A DNA stretch of 64,000 nucleotides from CBDFKJ01 sp965248805 (GCA_965248805.1 CBDFKJ010000009.1:1178001-1242000); one strand, 5' to 3'; positions 45,499 to 54,752 are shown, numbered from the stretch's first letter. The notes: a model not told the origin generated them from the sequence alone. Numbers and translations: made by a program.

Positions 45499-46446
45499 CT
45501 AGATGATCTTGCGACTGCCAAAGCGGTCATAGACGACCAGGCTAGGGGCGCTCGGCTTCGCAGGCTTTTTGGCCGCCTTGCGGGCGACCGTCTTTTTGGC
45601 CGTTGTCTTCTTGGCCATCGTCTTCTTGGCCATCGTCTCGCGCGCAGCAGGCTTCTTGGCGGCGGTCTTACGCGCCGTGGCCTTGCGAACAGTCGTCTTC
45701 TTCGCCGCCGTCTTCCGCGCCGGCTTGCGGGCCGTGGTCTTGCGCGCGGTCGTCTTCTCGGCGGCCGTCTTCCGCACCGGCTTGCGGGCGGTGGTCTTGC
45801 GTGCGGTCGTCTTCTTCGCCGCCGTCTTCCGCGCCGGCTTGCGGGCGGGGGGCTTGCGCGCAGTGATCTTGCGAGCGGTGGTCTCCTTCGCGGCCGTCTT
45901 CCGCGCCGCGGGCTTGCGGGCGGTGGTCTTACGCGCAGTTGTCTTGCGCGCGGTCGTCTTCTTGGCGGCCGTCTTCCGCGCCGGCTTGCGGGCGGGGGGC
46001 TTGCGCGCAGTGATCTTGCGAGCTGTGGTCTCCTTCGGGGCCGTCTTCCGCGCCGCGGGCTTGCGGGCGGTGGTCTTACGCGCAGTTGTCTTGCGCGCGG
46101 TCGTCTTCTTCGCGGCGGTCTTCTTGGCGACCGAGCGCCTGGCGACGGTCTTCTTGACGGCGGTCTTCTTCGCAACCGTCCGCTTGACGGCGGTCCTCTT
46201 CGCTGGCGACTTACGCGCGACCGTGCGCTTCGCCGCGGTCTTCTTCGCCATGGTGGCGCGCGACGTCCGCCGAGCAGTCGTTTTCTTCGCCGCCGTCTTT
46301 TTCACCGGCGACTTCTTTGCGCGTGTCGACACGCGGCTCACCGTGCGTGCCAACGGCTTTGCACGGGATTTGACGGCACGCTTGGCGGCGGTGCGCTTAC
46401 GTGAAGCGCTGGCCGTCTTTCGGGTGGTACGCTTAGCAACTGGCAT
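45499..46446 (-). CDS. Histone H1-like Lys/Arg/Ala-rich DNA-binding protein
   Basis: 315 residues from ATG 46446 with a GGAGG site 8 bp upstream. Nearly the whole protein is built of short basic units such as AKKTTARK and ARKPARKT. The only non-basic segment is the C-terminal PSAPSLVVYDRFGSRKII. Composition and repeats resemble bacterial histone H1/AlgP-like proteins that coat DNA or tune transcription. It contains two full 49-residue tandem repeats and a partial third. No partner gene is evident. Such genes change length readily by repeat slippage. Confidence 0.85.
   Translation of the reverse strand: MPVAKRTTRKTASASRKRTAAKRAVKSRAKPLARTVSRVSTRAKKSPVKKTAAKKTTARRTSRATMAKKTAAKRTVARKSPAKRTAVKRTVAKKTAVKKTVARRSVAKKTAAKKTTARKTTARKTTARKPAARKTAPKETTARKITARKPPARKPARKTAAKKTTARKTTARKTTARKPAARKTAAKETTARKITARKPPARKPARKTAAKKTTARKTTARKPVRKTAAEKTTARKTTARKPARKTAAKKTTVRKATARKTAAKKPAARETMAKKTMAKKTTAKKTVARKAAKKPAKPSAPSLVVYDRFGSRKII
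45826..46119 (-). repeat. Two 147-bp tandem repeats in the histone-like gene
   Basis: Codons 110-158 and 159-207 encode near-identical 49-residue units (the first has KTAPKET, the second KTAAKET). A third, partial unit starts at codon 208. Within each unit shorter 5- and 9-residue basic motifs repeat. Confidence 0.85.
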
Positions 46447-46875
46447 TGTGGTCCCTCCAAGTCAGGGGAAGAAGTGTTACCTCGATGGGTTGGTCCACTC
46501 GGTTCCATATGGGACAGGCGTTACTAAATGGTTACTACGGTGGCATCGGTTGGTCATCGTGACAGTTTCATCACCCTGCGGACTTCGGCATTTCGAACCG
46601 AATTGGACTCGATGCAACTCGATGTCTCATCGCTGCGAAGTTGTTTGGCCTCGTGACGAATAATTCAATGCGGCGTGTCATCACCGATACCGAGGCCTCA
46701 TCGAAGCGACAGACGGACGACAAAGTTCGATGCAATCGAATCGGTGATGCGCAGGTTTAGTTGCAAGTTGCGTCGCTGGCAAGCGAGACGACCGCCGCCG
46801 CAATATTCTCTCAGCGAGTCGTGCGCGCCGTAGCGGACGGATTTTCCGGTTCTCGCCGCGCTGCCGCCGAGCCGT
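46447..46875. other. Noncoding stretch between histone-like gene and permease
   Basis: About 430 bp of lower GC content than its surroundings. No convincing reading frame, tRNA or riboswitch was recognised on either strand. It should contain the promoter of the histone-like gene. Confidence 0.5.
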
Positions 46876-48098
46876 TCATTCGATCAGACGCCGCGTAACG
46901 TGAAGCAACAAGAACGCGCCGCTGATGATGAAGCCGACTAGAGGAACCGCGATTGGCACCACCGCGATCCCTTGCGGCGCCGGGTCGCGTCGCTTGATCC
47001 GCCACAACGCGGCGTTCACCAGGGAGAATATGGCCAGGGTGATCATCGTCGTCGCTTCAGCCAGAGTCGCAAGCGGCAGCCGGAGCGCAAACGTCACGAT
47101 GGCGATGGCGACGGCGACGGTGGCGATGAGCGGCGTGCGGCTCCGTCGATTGATGCGGCAACGACCGCCGGCAGTGCGCCCTGTGCACTGAGCCCGTAGA
47201 CAACCCGCGCCGCCATGATCATCTGGATCAGCGCCCCGTTCAGCGTGGCGACGATCGCAATGAGGCTCAATGGACCCGACGAGACGCCGGCGCCGCGCTC
47301 GAAAACCAGCGCCAGCGGCGCACGGCTTTGAGCGAGCTCGCCGGGCGATACGGTCAGCACCGCGACGCTGACGATCGCTATATACAATATGGCCGTGGCG
47401 ATCAGCGTAAGAGTGATGGCGCGCGGCATCGTGCGCTCGATGTCCTTCACTTCCTCGGCGACATTGACCATGTCCTCGAAGCCAATGAAGGCATAGAACG
47501 CGAGAACGGAGCCGCTGAAGATGCTGCCCCAGGCAGCGAATTCGGCCGGCGGCACCAGCTCCCGCCAGCGTCCCGTCAGATCGATCCCACCGTATTGCGC
47601 GGCGCCGAGCACGGCGAACAAGCCACCGCATTCGACCACCGTGATGATGGCCGCGATGGTCACCGATTCGAGGATGCCCCATGCGGCGATCACGCCGATG
47701 GAGGAACCTGCGACGACCACCACCAACCACGGTGGCCAGTTGGCAAACTCCAACACATAGCCGGCCGAACCGTTGATGATCGTGGCCGCGGACACGATGC
47801 CGGCCAGCGCCACCATCAATCCTGTCACCGTCGCCAGTCTGGGCAGGTTCAAGCCTTCGCGGACGTACGCGGCCTCGCCGGCGCTTTTCGGAATCCGCGC
47901 TGCCAACTCGCCGAAGGAGAATGCGCTGAACGCGACCAGCGCGGTCGCGACCAGAAACGACACCGGGGCGAGTGTGCCGACGCTCCCCGCGACTTCGCCG
48001 ACCAGCACGTAGATCCCCGCGCCGATGGTCGTGCCGAGGCCGTACAGCGTCAACAGCGGCAGATTGAGGCTGCGCCGTAATCCCGGCCCCGTGGTCAC
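46876..48098 (-). pseudogene. APC-family amino acid permease, frameshifted
   Basis: From ATG 48098 the first nine or so helices of an amino acid-polyamine-organocation permease are read: LYGLGTTIGAGIYVLVGEVA, FSFGELAARIPKSAGEAAYV, FYAFIGFEDMVNVAEEVKD. Near 47140-47160 the frame changes; the rest (SRTPLIATVAVAIAIVTFAL through FIISGAFLLLHVTRRLIE) continues to 46876 in another frame. Total length would be about 405 residues. A single small indel separates it from an intact gene, so sequencing error remains possible. The substrate is unknown. Confidence 0.78.
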
Positions 48099-48135
48099 GA
48101 CGGCCTACCGGCGCGGCGGAGGATCGGTTGGCGCG

Positions 48136-48714
48136 CTATTCGACGATATGGTGCTTGCCGATCGGCGTCACGGTGCTGGCTTGCGGCCCGTGCGGGCTCT
48201 CGTCGTAGGCGATCACCAACCGCACCTCGTTCTCGACTTCCAGTTTTTCGAATTGGCCGCCAACGACGGCGTTCTCGTGGAAGTAGATCTCGCGGCCGTC
48301 GCTCAACTCGACAAAGCCATAGCCCTGTTGTGGGAACAGCCGTGTCACCTTCCCGGTCAGCGGCGTCTCGTGGGTCTTTACATCGCCGCGCGCTTTGCGG
48401 GCGTGGTCTTCGAGCTGGCGCGCCGCCGCGCTGAACGCATCCCGGACGGCGACGTAAACGTCCTCGTGGGCGTGATCGTCATTTTTGTTGCGGGTGACGA
48501 CCAATTCCCGTCCGGGGACCGTCAGGTCGATTCGCACGGTATACAGCTTGCCCTTGCGGCGATGGCGATGCGGCGCCTCGACGATGACGCGGCAGCTCGT
48601 TATCCGATCGAAATAGCGCTCGAGCTTGGCCGCCTTCTCGCGCACGCGCGCCTCGACCGCCTCGGAAGGGTCCATGTTGCGAAAGCTGATCTGCAAGGGA
48701 ACCTGCATCGTCAC
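48136..48714 (-). CDS. HPF/RaiA ribosome-hibernation domain fused to a cold-shock-like domain
   Basis: 192 residues. Residues about 4-110 are the HPF/RaiA (S30AE) fold: PLQISFRNMDPSEAVEARVR, RVIVEAPHRHRRKGKLYTVR, DVYVAVRDAFSAAARQLED. Residues about 122-185 form a CSD-like OB domain (TGKVTRLFPQQGYGFVELSD, REIYFHENAV). The long-HPF dimerisation tail is replaced by this RNA-binding domain. It probably binds ribosomes under stress. ATG 48714 or 48708 may be used. Confidence 0.85.
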   Translation of the reverse strand: MTMQVPLQISFRNMDPSEAVEARVREKAAKLERYFDRITSCRVIVEAPHRHRRKGKLYTVRIDLTVPGRELVVTRNKNDDHAHEDVYVAVRDAFSAAARQLEDHARKARGDVKTHETPLTGKVTRLFPQQGYGFVELSDGREIYFHENAVVGGQFEKLEVENEVRLVIAYDESPHGPQASTVTPIGKHHIVE

Positions 48715-48753
48715 CTCAACGTTGAGAAATGAGCCGGGCGGATTGTCCGGATC

Positions 48754-49398
48754 GTGGAATGGTCGAACGGCACGTCTTCAGCCCTTTATGCAAATGACGG
48801 GCCGCAAGTGCGCGAGTTTGCAGGCCAACTGCGCGTGGTCGGCCAAGTCTACTACGGCCGTCACGTCTTTGTAAGCGCCGGGCGGTTCCTCCGCGATACC
48901 CCGCCTCGAAGGGCTGCGCACCGTGATACCCTGCGCCGCCAGATCTGGGGCGAGAGCCGAAAGGCCGAGGCCGAGCGCCGGTTCCGCGCCGAGGAGCACG
49001 CTCGTTCAATCGAGTTGCACAGAATGGAGTTGGAGGCGGGCCGCGCCGAGACCGAGAACGAACTGGCGATCGCGGAGGCGGCCGCCCGCGAGACCGGCAT
49101 GGTCACGAGCTACGAAGACCAGATCGCCGCTGGCAAGACCGTCCGCTGGCAGTGGGTGGGAGCCGTGCGGACCCTCTTTCGGCCGTTCCTGACCACCGCG
49201 CTGCTCGCCATCGTGGTGTGGATGTTCGGCGATCTGCTGGCGGTCCTGGGCGGCGAGGAAGGCACGCTCGAGGTCCTCGGCGTCGATACTGCGCTCGAGC
49301 TCGTCGAGTACATCGTGGTGTCTGTGGTGTTCCTGGCCTCGACCGCCGGCATGTGGTGGTTCGGCGAGCGCGCCTTCCTACCCGGCCGCCTCAAATAG
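48754..49398 (+). CDS. Phage-type membrane (holin-like) protein, probably 5'-truncated
   Basis: The frame is open from GTG 48754 (214 residues), but the first 65 or so codons lie antisense to the rtcB remnant, so the authentic part probably begins after 48949. It has a charged helix (RKAEAERRFRAEEHARSIEL, EIAEAAARETG-like) and then two membrane helices (FRPFLTTALLAIVVWMFGDL and YIVVSVVFLASTAGMWWFGE). The arrangement resembles 3TM-type phage holins. It is 10 bp upstream of the next phage-like gene. Confidence 0.5.
   Translation: MEWSNGTSSALYANDGPQVREFAGQLRVVGQVYYGRHVFVSAGRFLRDTPPRRAAHRDTLRRQIWGESRKAEAERRFRAEEHARSIELHRMELEAGRAETENELAIAEAAARETGMVTSYEDQIAAGKTVRWQWVGAVRTLFRPFLTTALLAIVVWMFGDLLAVLGGEEGTLEVLGVDTALELVEYIVVSVVFLASTAGMWWFGERAFLPGRLK
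48778..48948 (-). pseudogene. rtcB: 3' remnant of rtcB (RNA-splicing ligase)
   Basis: On the minus strand the last 55 or so codons of RtcB survive: LAAQGITVRSPSRRGIAEEP, then PGAYKDVTAVVDLADHAQLA and LRPVICIKG before the stop at 48778. This closely matches the end of RtcB (about 400-480 residues). Everything upstream of about 48948 is replaced by phage-like sequence, so the gene was truncated by an integration or deletion. It lies 63 bp before the hibernation-factor gene on the same strand. Confidence 0.65.
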
Positions 49399-49408
49399 GA
49401 GTGGTGCG

Positions 49409-49804
49409 ATGATCGAGCCCCAGGCCTGGCAGGCCTTTGGCGGCGTCGCCGCCGTGGTGATCCTGCTCGGTGGCGTGGCGGTTGCGCTTCAGCGGTTGGG
49501 GGTGATTGGCACTGGCGGCCCGGCGGCCCAGGCACGCGCTGGCGGGGATGACGGCGGCGCGAGCGCCATCAAGGAGCTGGCGGTGCGGTTGGAGGCGGTG
49601 GAGAAGGAGCAGGTGCGGCTCGGCTGGATCGTGGAGGCGTTGCCCGAGGCGCGCGAGTTCCACGCGCTCTCACGCAGCGTCGCCGAGGCCCGCGGCGACA
49701 TGAAGGCAATCCGCGCCTCGCTCGACGGCATCGAGAAGATGGTGTCCGGCCTGGGCGGCCAGGTCGCGTCGATCAACAAGCATCTCCTGGAGCAACGCAG
49801 GTGA
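49409..49804 (+). CDS. DUF2730-like phage membrane protein
   Basis: 131 residues. One N-terminal membrane helix (AFGGVAAVVILLGGVAVALQ) is followed by a long coiled coil (IKELAVRLEAVEKEQVRLGW, then heptads to the C-terminus). Its shape and position resemble DUF2730 proteins of Mu-like prophages, which sit in the lysis module. Its TGA overlaps a GTG that starts a further small frame. Confidence 0.55.
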   Translation: MIEPQAWQAFGGVAAVVILLGGVAVALQRLGVIGTGGPAAQARAGGDDGGASAIKELAVRLEAVEKEQVRLGWIVEALPEAREFHALSRSVAEARGDMKAIRASLDGIEKMVSGLGGQVASINKHLLEQRR

Positions 49805-49870
49805 GGGGAAATGTCGAACGTCTCGAGGGCGAGGACCTGCGCCTCGTCGTTCTGCGGCTGCTTGGCGAGT

Positions 49871-50955
49871 CTAGTGGATTGATTCCAACGTTTGGAACCC
49901 TCGGTTTCGGGCTGCGATGATGTCGTCGGGGTCGGCTTTCCATATGAATGGCTGTGGGTTGGCCGCATTGTATTCGCGGACGAAGCGGTTGATTGCGGCC
50001 TGGAGATCGACGACGGAATGGAAGACGCCGTGCTTGAGCCGCCGCCGGGTGAGTTTTGCGAAGAAGCCCTCGACGGCATTGAGCCACGAGCAGGAGGTCG
50101 GTGTGAAGTGGAAAGTCCAGCGCGGATGGCGGGCGAGCCAGGCGCGGACCTTGTCCTTGTTGTGCGCCGCGTAGTTGTCGACGATCGCGTGGATGGCCTT
50201 GTCCGCCGGCACACCGTGCGCTCGATGCGGTTGAGGAAGCGGATGAACTCCTGATGGCGGTGGCGCTGCATGTTCTGGCCGATCACCGTTCCGTCCAGAA
50301 CGTTGAGCGCCGCGAACAGCGTGGTCGTGCCGTGCCGTTTGTAGTCATGGTGCCGGCGCGTCCCTTCTTCATCGGCAGACCGGCGGTCGAGCGCCTGGAT
50401 CTGTGACTTCTCATCGATCGACAACACCACCGCATGGGCCGGCGGGTCGACATACAGGCCGACGGTATCGGTGAGTTTCTCGGCGAAGGCAGGGTCGGTC
50501 GACAGCTTGAAGTTGCGCCAGCGGTGCGGGCTGAGACCGTGAGCCTTCCAGATCGCCTGCACCGTCGAGGCGGCAATACCGGCCGCCCTGGCCATCGCGC
50601 GCAACGTCCAGTGGGTCGCCTCAAACGGCGGCGGTTGCTGCGTCAGGCGCACGATCTCGGCGACACGATCGAGCGGGACCGGCGCCTTGCCGGGCGGACG
50701 GGACTTGTCGCGAAGCAGGCCGCCGACACCCTCGTGCATGAACCGCTCTTGCCAGCGCCACACGCAGGTCTTGGACTTGCCGGTCTCGGTCATGATCGCC
50801 GAGGTGCCCAGACCCTCGCCGCTGAGAAGGACAATATGTGCCCGCCAGACGTGTTTCTGCGGGCTCTTGGGATCCGCGACGACCGCGCGCAATCGCTGAC
50901 GGTCGCCGGCGGATAGGGTGAAGGAGATTCCACTGCGCATGCGCCAGATTCGCAT
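49871..50955 (-). pseudogene. IS630 transposase, copy 2, frameshifted
   Basis: Identical in most of its length to the copy at 17950-19032. The 2-bp duplication near 50212 shifts the frame after LNRIERTV, before the second catalytic Asp (DNYAAHNKDKV) and the Glu. Other changes are Ile to Thr in LTDTVG and Ser to Trp near the C-terminus. It is not expected to be functional alone. Confidence 0.9.
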
Positions 50956-51009
50956 AACACAGCAAAATACGGAATCCCAATTCGGACTCTTTCATTCCGA
51001 TCAATCCAC
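49874..51009. mobile_element. IS630-family element, copy 2 (1136 bp)
   Basis: Same ends and orientation as copy 1, flanked by TA at 49872-49873 and 51010-51011. It differs from copy 1 by a few substitutions and a 2-bp AC duplication near 50212 that breaks the transposase frame. Confidence 0.92.
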
Positions 51010-51105
51010 TAGCTCGTAATCTGAGCCGCGCATGCCGCCCGTCAGTCCGACCTCGCCAATTCCCTATCGCTTGCAACTGGCGAAACTGACCGCCATCTGC
51101 GGTCC

Positions 51106-51777
51106 ATGAAGCCGCCGCGGGACAAGTCGGGGACGCCGGCCACAACATGGGCGGCCGTCGCGTGGGTGTGCCGGCGGGCATGGCGGGGGGCACGACCCGT
51201 GCTCAAGGCGTCTGGGAGAGCGGCGCTACGGGCCCCCGGCACGTCGGTGAGATGGACCCGGACTGCCATCGCTTGGGCGCGCGTTCACCCGGGGGAGGCG
51301 GCCTATATCGCGGCAGCCTTGTTCGCGGTCTGGTCGGTTTATAGCGTCGTGGCGCTGCGGTCGGAGCTGACATATGCCGAGAGCCTCGACTGCCTGGCGC
51401 TGAACATTTACCACGAGGCCCGCGGCGAGTCGGACGAGGCGCAGTTGGCTGTCGCAATGGTCGTCATGAACCGAACGGCGCATCCAAGCTTTCCAGACAC
51501 CGTGTGCAGCGTGGTCAAGCAAGGCGGCGAGTGGCCGCACAACAGATGCCAGTTCTCGTGGTGGTGTGACGGGCGAAGCGACGTAGCAACGGACGACGGT
51601 GCGTTTGCACGCAGCCGGAATTTGGCCGCCGATGTGCTGCGCAGCAAATTCAGCGACCCGACGAAAGGCAGCTTGTGGTATCACGCAATCGATGTGACTC
51701 CGTCCTGGAGTAAGGAGTTTGCCGTTGGTCCGACCATCGGCAGCCACGTATTCTACGGCCCGCCACCTGGATCATAG
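51106..51777 (+). CDS. SleB-type cell wall hydrolase (Hydrolase_2), prophage lysis enzyme
   Basis: 223 residues. An N-terminal basic region and membrane anchor (about 63-84) precede a Hydrolase_2 domain: CLALNIYHEARGESDEAQLA with the catalytic Glu, then VAMVVMNRTAHPSFPDTVCS, QFSWWCDG and GSLWYHAIDVTPSW, ending in GSHVFYGPP. These lytic enzymes cleave peptidoglycan and serve as spore-lytic or phage endolysin proteins. Its place after holin-like genes favours a phage origin. The frame is intact. Confidence 0.85.
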   Translation: MKPPRDKSGTPATTWAAVAWVCRRAWRGARPVLKASGRAALRAPGTSVRWTRTAIAWARVHPGEAAYIAAALFAVWSVYSVVALRSELTYAESLDCLALNIYHEARGESDEAQLAVAMVVMNRTAHPSFPDTVCSVVKQGGEWPHNRCQFSWWCDGRSDVATDDGAFARSRNLAADVLRSKFSDPTKGSLWYHAIDVTPSWSKEFAVGPTIGSHVFYGPPPGS

Positions 51778-51813
51778 CCGTGCACGCCACGTCGGTGCGC
51801 GGTCCACCGCGCG

Positions 51814-53337
51814 ATGCCTGCAGGGGAGGCTGCCATAGGCGAACGCAAGCGCACCGATCGGCCAACCGCCACCGACCGCTTGTTGGCGGAGGCCATGCGG
51901 TTCTACGAGTTCGCCAACGGTCCCGCCGCGGCGGCAAACGAGTTGCACGCCCGCCAAGCCGCCCGAGAGACGGTTGGGTCAATCGAGATCAAGATCGTCG
52001 CCCGTGCCAAGGCGCTGCCCGTGGCGCCCCTGCTGGCGCGCGACATCGCAAGTCTTCGTCGGTCGCTCCGGGGACTCAGCGTTTTGGGCTTCCTATTCGC
52101 CGGGGCTGCGGGTGCCGCGACCGCAATTGAAGCGATGACGGGCATCGATGGAACCGTCAATTTCTTCTGGCTCCTCGCCAGCCTGCTCGGCCTGCCTGTC
52201 GTGAGCCTGGTCGTCTGTCTGGCGCTGATGGCCATGGCTCCGCGTCAGTCCAGGGGCGGGGTGATCGGCAGTGCGGTCCTGACGTTGTGGCGATGGGCGT
52301 CGTCTCGGTACGGCGCCAACCCCCACCGGCTTGCGGCCCTGCATGCGCTGGCGGCGCGGTGGGGGCAGGGACCCAGCAGCCGCTGGTTCGTCTCTTCGCT
52401 CAGCCATGGCATTTGGTTCGGCTACGTATTGGGCGGACTGGTGATGGCGCTCATCGCGTTGAGCGCGCGGTTCTACACCTTCGTCTGGGAGACAACGATC
52501 CTCAGCGCCGACACCTATGTGCAACTGACCGAGGCGCTAGCGGCCCTACCGGCGGCACTCGGCGTCGCAGTCCCGGATCAGGCGGTCGTTCGCGCGGCGC
52601 AATGGCCCGGGTCGGATCAATCGGGAGACGAGATCCTGTGGTCGTCGCTGCTCATTTCCGCAATCGTGCTGTATGGTCTGCTGCCGCGGGCGCTCGGCCT
52701 GGTCATCAGCGCCGTGATGGCGGTGCGCGGCGTGGCAACATCCACTCTCGACCTGCGGCTGCCCTACTATGCCCAACTCGTGGCGGAGCTGGCGCCTCTG
52801 GCGGCCGCGACCCGAATCGTCGATGACGATGCGGTACCGGCGCGGCCAAGAACCTCCGCAGCCGGCCTCGGCCAGTCCGCGCCCGCGCCGCCGCCCGGAC
52901 CGGTCTACCTGCTCGGTTGGGAGGTCGATGCGCCCGCCAGCGGATGGCCGCCCGCCGGCACACCGGCCCAAGCACATGATCTTGGCCGGCGTGAGGCGCG
53001 CGCGGAGCTTGAACAGGCAATCGCCGCCCTGGGCGCGAGCGCCGAGCCGGTCGCCCGCGTGGTCGCTGTCGCCGATCTCCGTCAGTCACCTGACCGTGGC
53101 GTCACGGCGGTGTTCGCCGCACTCGAAGCCGCCGCGCCCGGACGCCTGGTTGTGGTGTTCACCGGTGACGCCGCATTGGATCAACGGCTCGCTGGCGACG
53201 ATGTTTCGAAGCGAGTCGCCGACTGGGCGGCGGCGGGCGAACGCGCCGGCGTCGATCGTGTCCGCATGGTCGCCATCGATCTGGATTCACAATCCGATGA
53301 GACAGCCCATCGTTTCGCGCAGTTCTTGGGCGCATGA
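51814..53337 (+). CDS. DUF2868 membrane protein, partner of DUF3482 GTPase
   Basis: 507 residues. Four or five membrane helices (residues about 85-110, 120-140, 200-225, 285-310) follow the RLLAEAMRFYEFANG start. A C-terminal soluble domain of about 170 residues includes VYLLGWEVDAP and RLVVVFTGDAALDQRL. DUF2868 genes usually lie directly before DUF3482 GTPases, as here with an ATGA overlap. The pair is of unknown function; a membrane-associated GTP-controlled process is likely. Confidence 0.75.
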   Translation: MPAGEAAIGERKRTDRPTATDRLLAEAMRFYEFANGPAAAANELHARQAARETVGSIEIKIVARAKALPVAPLLARDIASLRRSLRGLSVLGFLFAGAAGAATAIEAMTGIDGTVNFFWLLASLLGLPVVSLVVCLALMAMAPRQSRGGVIGSAVLTLWRWASSRYGANPHRLAALHALAARWGQGPSSRWFVSSLSHGIWFGYVLGGLVMALIALSARFYTFVWETTILSADTYVQLTEALAALPAALGVAVPDQAVVRAAQWPGSDQSGDEILWSSLLISAIVLYGLLPRALGLVISAVMAVRGVATSTLDLRLPYYAQLVAELAPLAAATRIVDDDAVPARPRTSAAGLGQSAPAPPPGPVYLLGWEVDAPASGWPPAGTPAQAHDLGRREARAELEQAIAALGASAEPVARVVAVADLRQSPDRGVTAVFAALEAAAPGRLVVVFTGDAALDQRLAGDDVSKRVADWAAAGERAGVDRVRMVAIDLDSQSDETAHRFAQFLGA

Positions 53338-54752
53338 ACGACGTACCCGCCATTGCCGTCATAGGCCACACCAATACGGGCAAGACCAGCTTGATGCGCA
53401 CGCTGACCCGCCGGCGCGATTTCGGTGATATTTCGGCGCATCCCGCCACCACACGCCATGTCGAACTGGCGGAGATCGCGGTCGCGGACCGCGCGATCTT
53501 GCGTTTGTTCGACACACCCGGCTTGGAGGACTCCAGCGGCCTGTTGGCGCATGTCGAACGTCTCAAGGCGCAGACCGGTGAGGATTGGATGGAAACGATC
53601 CAGGCCTTCACGCTCGACCCGACGCAGCACGATGGCTTCGGTCAGGAGGCCAAAGCGCTGAAGCAGATCCTGGCTTCCGATGTTTTGCTTTATGTCGTCG
53701 ATGCGCGCGATCCGGTGCGCGCCAAGCATCGCGACGAACTCGAACTCATCGGCCGTTGTGCCCGGCCGGTATTGCCGGTGCTGAACTATTCCGCCGCCGG
53801 TGCGGCCAACCAGGATGCCTGGCGGGACCAGTTGGCCCGCGTCAACATGCACGCCGTGATCGCCTTCGACACCGTTGTCTATCGCGAGGCCGACGAACTC
53901 GCGCTCTACGCCAAGATTGCGACCCTAGCCGACGGGCTCGCGCCGTCGCTCGATGCACTGATCGCGGAACTGAAGGCCGCGCGTTCGGTCCTGAGGCGCG
54001 CGTCGGCCAGGGTGGTCGCGGACCTGATCATCGACGCCGCCGCGGCACGCCGCAGCTATGCTTCCGGCGATCAGGACGCCCAGGAAGCGGCCGGCAACAC
54101 GCTCAAAGACCTAGTTCGCCGTCGCGAGCGCGAGGCGATCGGCGATCTGTTGCGCATTCACCGCTTCGGCGAGCGTGACTATGCGCCGGACGAGTTGCCC
54201 TTCGCGCACGGCGAGTGGCAGCAAGACCTGTTCGATCCCGAGGTTCTGGAGCGGTTCACGTTTGACACCACCAAGGCGTTGGCGACGGGCGCCACCGCCG
54301 GGTTGGCGATCGATCTGATGACCGGCGGGTTGACGCTGGGGATGGCCGCCGTCGCCGGTGCATCGGTCGGATTCATCGTCGACAGTGCGCGCCGCTATGG
54401 CGGACGACTGATCGCGATGGTTCGCAATATCGCCGACCTGATAGTCGCCGACGCCACGCTGCAAGTTCTGATCACGCGCAACACGGCGCTGATCGTGGCG
54501 CTCCTTGGGCGTGGCCACGGCGCGCAAACGCCCATACGCGACGCCACCCTCGATCGCGGCGAGACGCAAGCGCGATTCGATCCGCTCATCAAGCAGGCCC
54601 GGCTCAATCGACGCTGGTCGGCGCTGAGCGACGGTGTCACTGCCCCAATTGCCAACGGCGACCGGACCCTTTTGGCCCAACGCATCGAACAGCTCGTGGA
54701 GGCGATAACGATCGGGGATGGCGCAGCCCGCCAGAGCGGAGCGGAACGCTAG
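53334..54752 (+). CDS. DUF3482 GTPase (Era/TrmE-like)
   Basis: 472 residues. G1 is GHTNTGKTSLMRTL, the switch region has HPATTRHVELAEI, G3 is LFDTPGLEDSSGL, and a degenerate G4 lies in PVLPVLNYSAAG (no NKxD). The C-terminal DUF3482 region has paired hydrophobic stretches (ATGATAGLAIDLMTGGLTLG, MAAVAGASVGFIVDSARRYG) that may insert in a membrane. It is translationally coupled to the DUF2868 gene. The missing classical G4 is usual for this family as far as recalled. Confidence 0.85.
   Translation: MNDVPAIAVIGHTNTGKTSLMRTLTRRRDFGDISAHPATTRHVELAEIAVADRAILRLFDTPGLEDSSGLLAHVERLKAQTGEDWMETIQAFTLDPTQHDGFGQEAKALKQILASDVLLYVVDARDPVRAKHRDELELIGRCARPVLPVLNYSAAGAANQDAWRDQLARVNMHAVIAFDTVVYREADELALYAKIATLADGLAPSLDALIAELKAARSVLRRASARVVADLIIDAAAARRSYASGDQDAQEAAGNTLKDLVRRREREAIGDLLRIHRFGERDYAPDELPFAHGEWQQDLFDPEVLERFTFDTTKALATGATAGLAIDLMTGGLTLGMAAVAGASVGFIVDSARRYGGRLIAMVRNIADLIVADATLQVLITRNTALIVALLGRGHGAQTPIRDATLDRGETQARFDPLIKQARLNRRWSALSDGVTAPIANGDRTLLAQRIEQLVEAITIGDGAARQSGAER

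Larger units (their letters stand above)
49801..51109 (+). pseudogene. Small phage-type frame split by IS630 copy 2
   Basis: GTG 49801 overlaps the previous stop (GTGA) and reads VRGNVERLEGEDLRLVVLRL LGES up to the IS. Removing the IS and one TA continues in frame as SS, a TAA (51017-51019), then SEPRMPPVSPTSPIPYRLQL to a TGA that overlaps the hydrolase ATG. The product is about 60 residues with one nonsense codon; the family is unknown. An independent frame from ATG 51032 is also possible. Confidence 0.4.

Noticed and set aside
45826..46119. Possible CRISPR-like repeat array
   Set aside because: The repeats are contiguous 147-bp coding units without spacers.
45569..46663. 364-codon plus-strand frame, repetitive and hydrophobic
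   Set aside because: It is the complement of the histone-like repeats; the basic protein with GGAGG site on the minus strand is the real gene.
46447..46875. Possible tRNA or small RNA in the low-GC gap
   Set aside because: No T-arm-like GGTTCGAATCC, no cloverleaf and no terminator were found.
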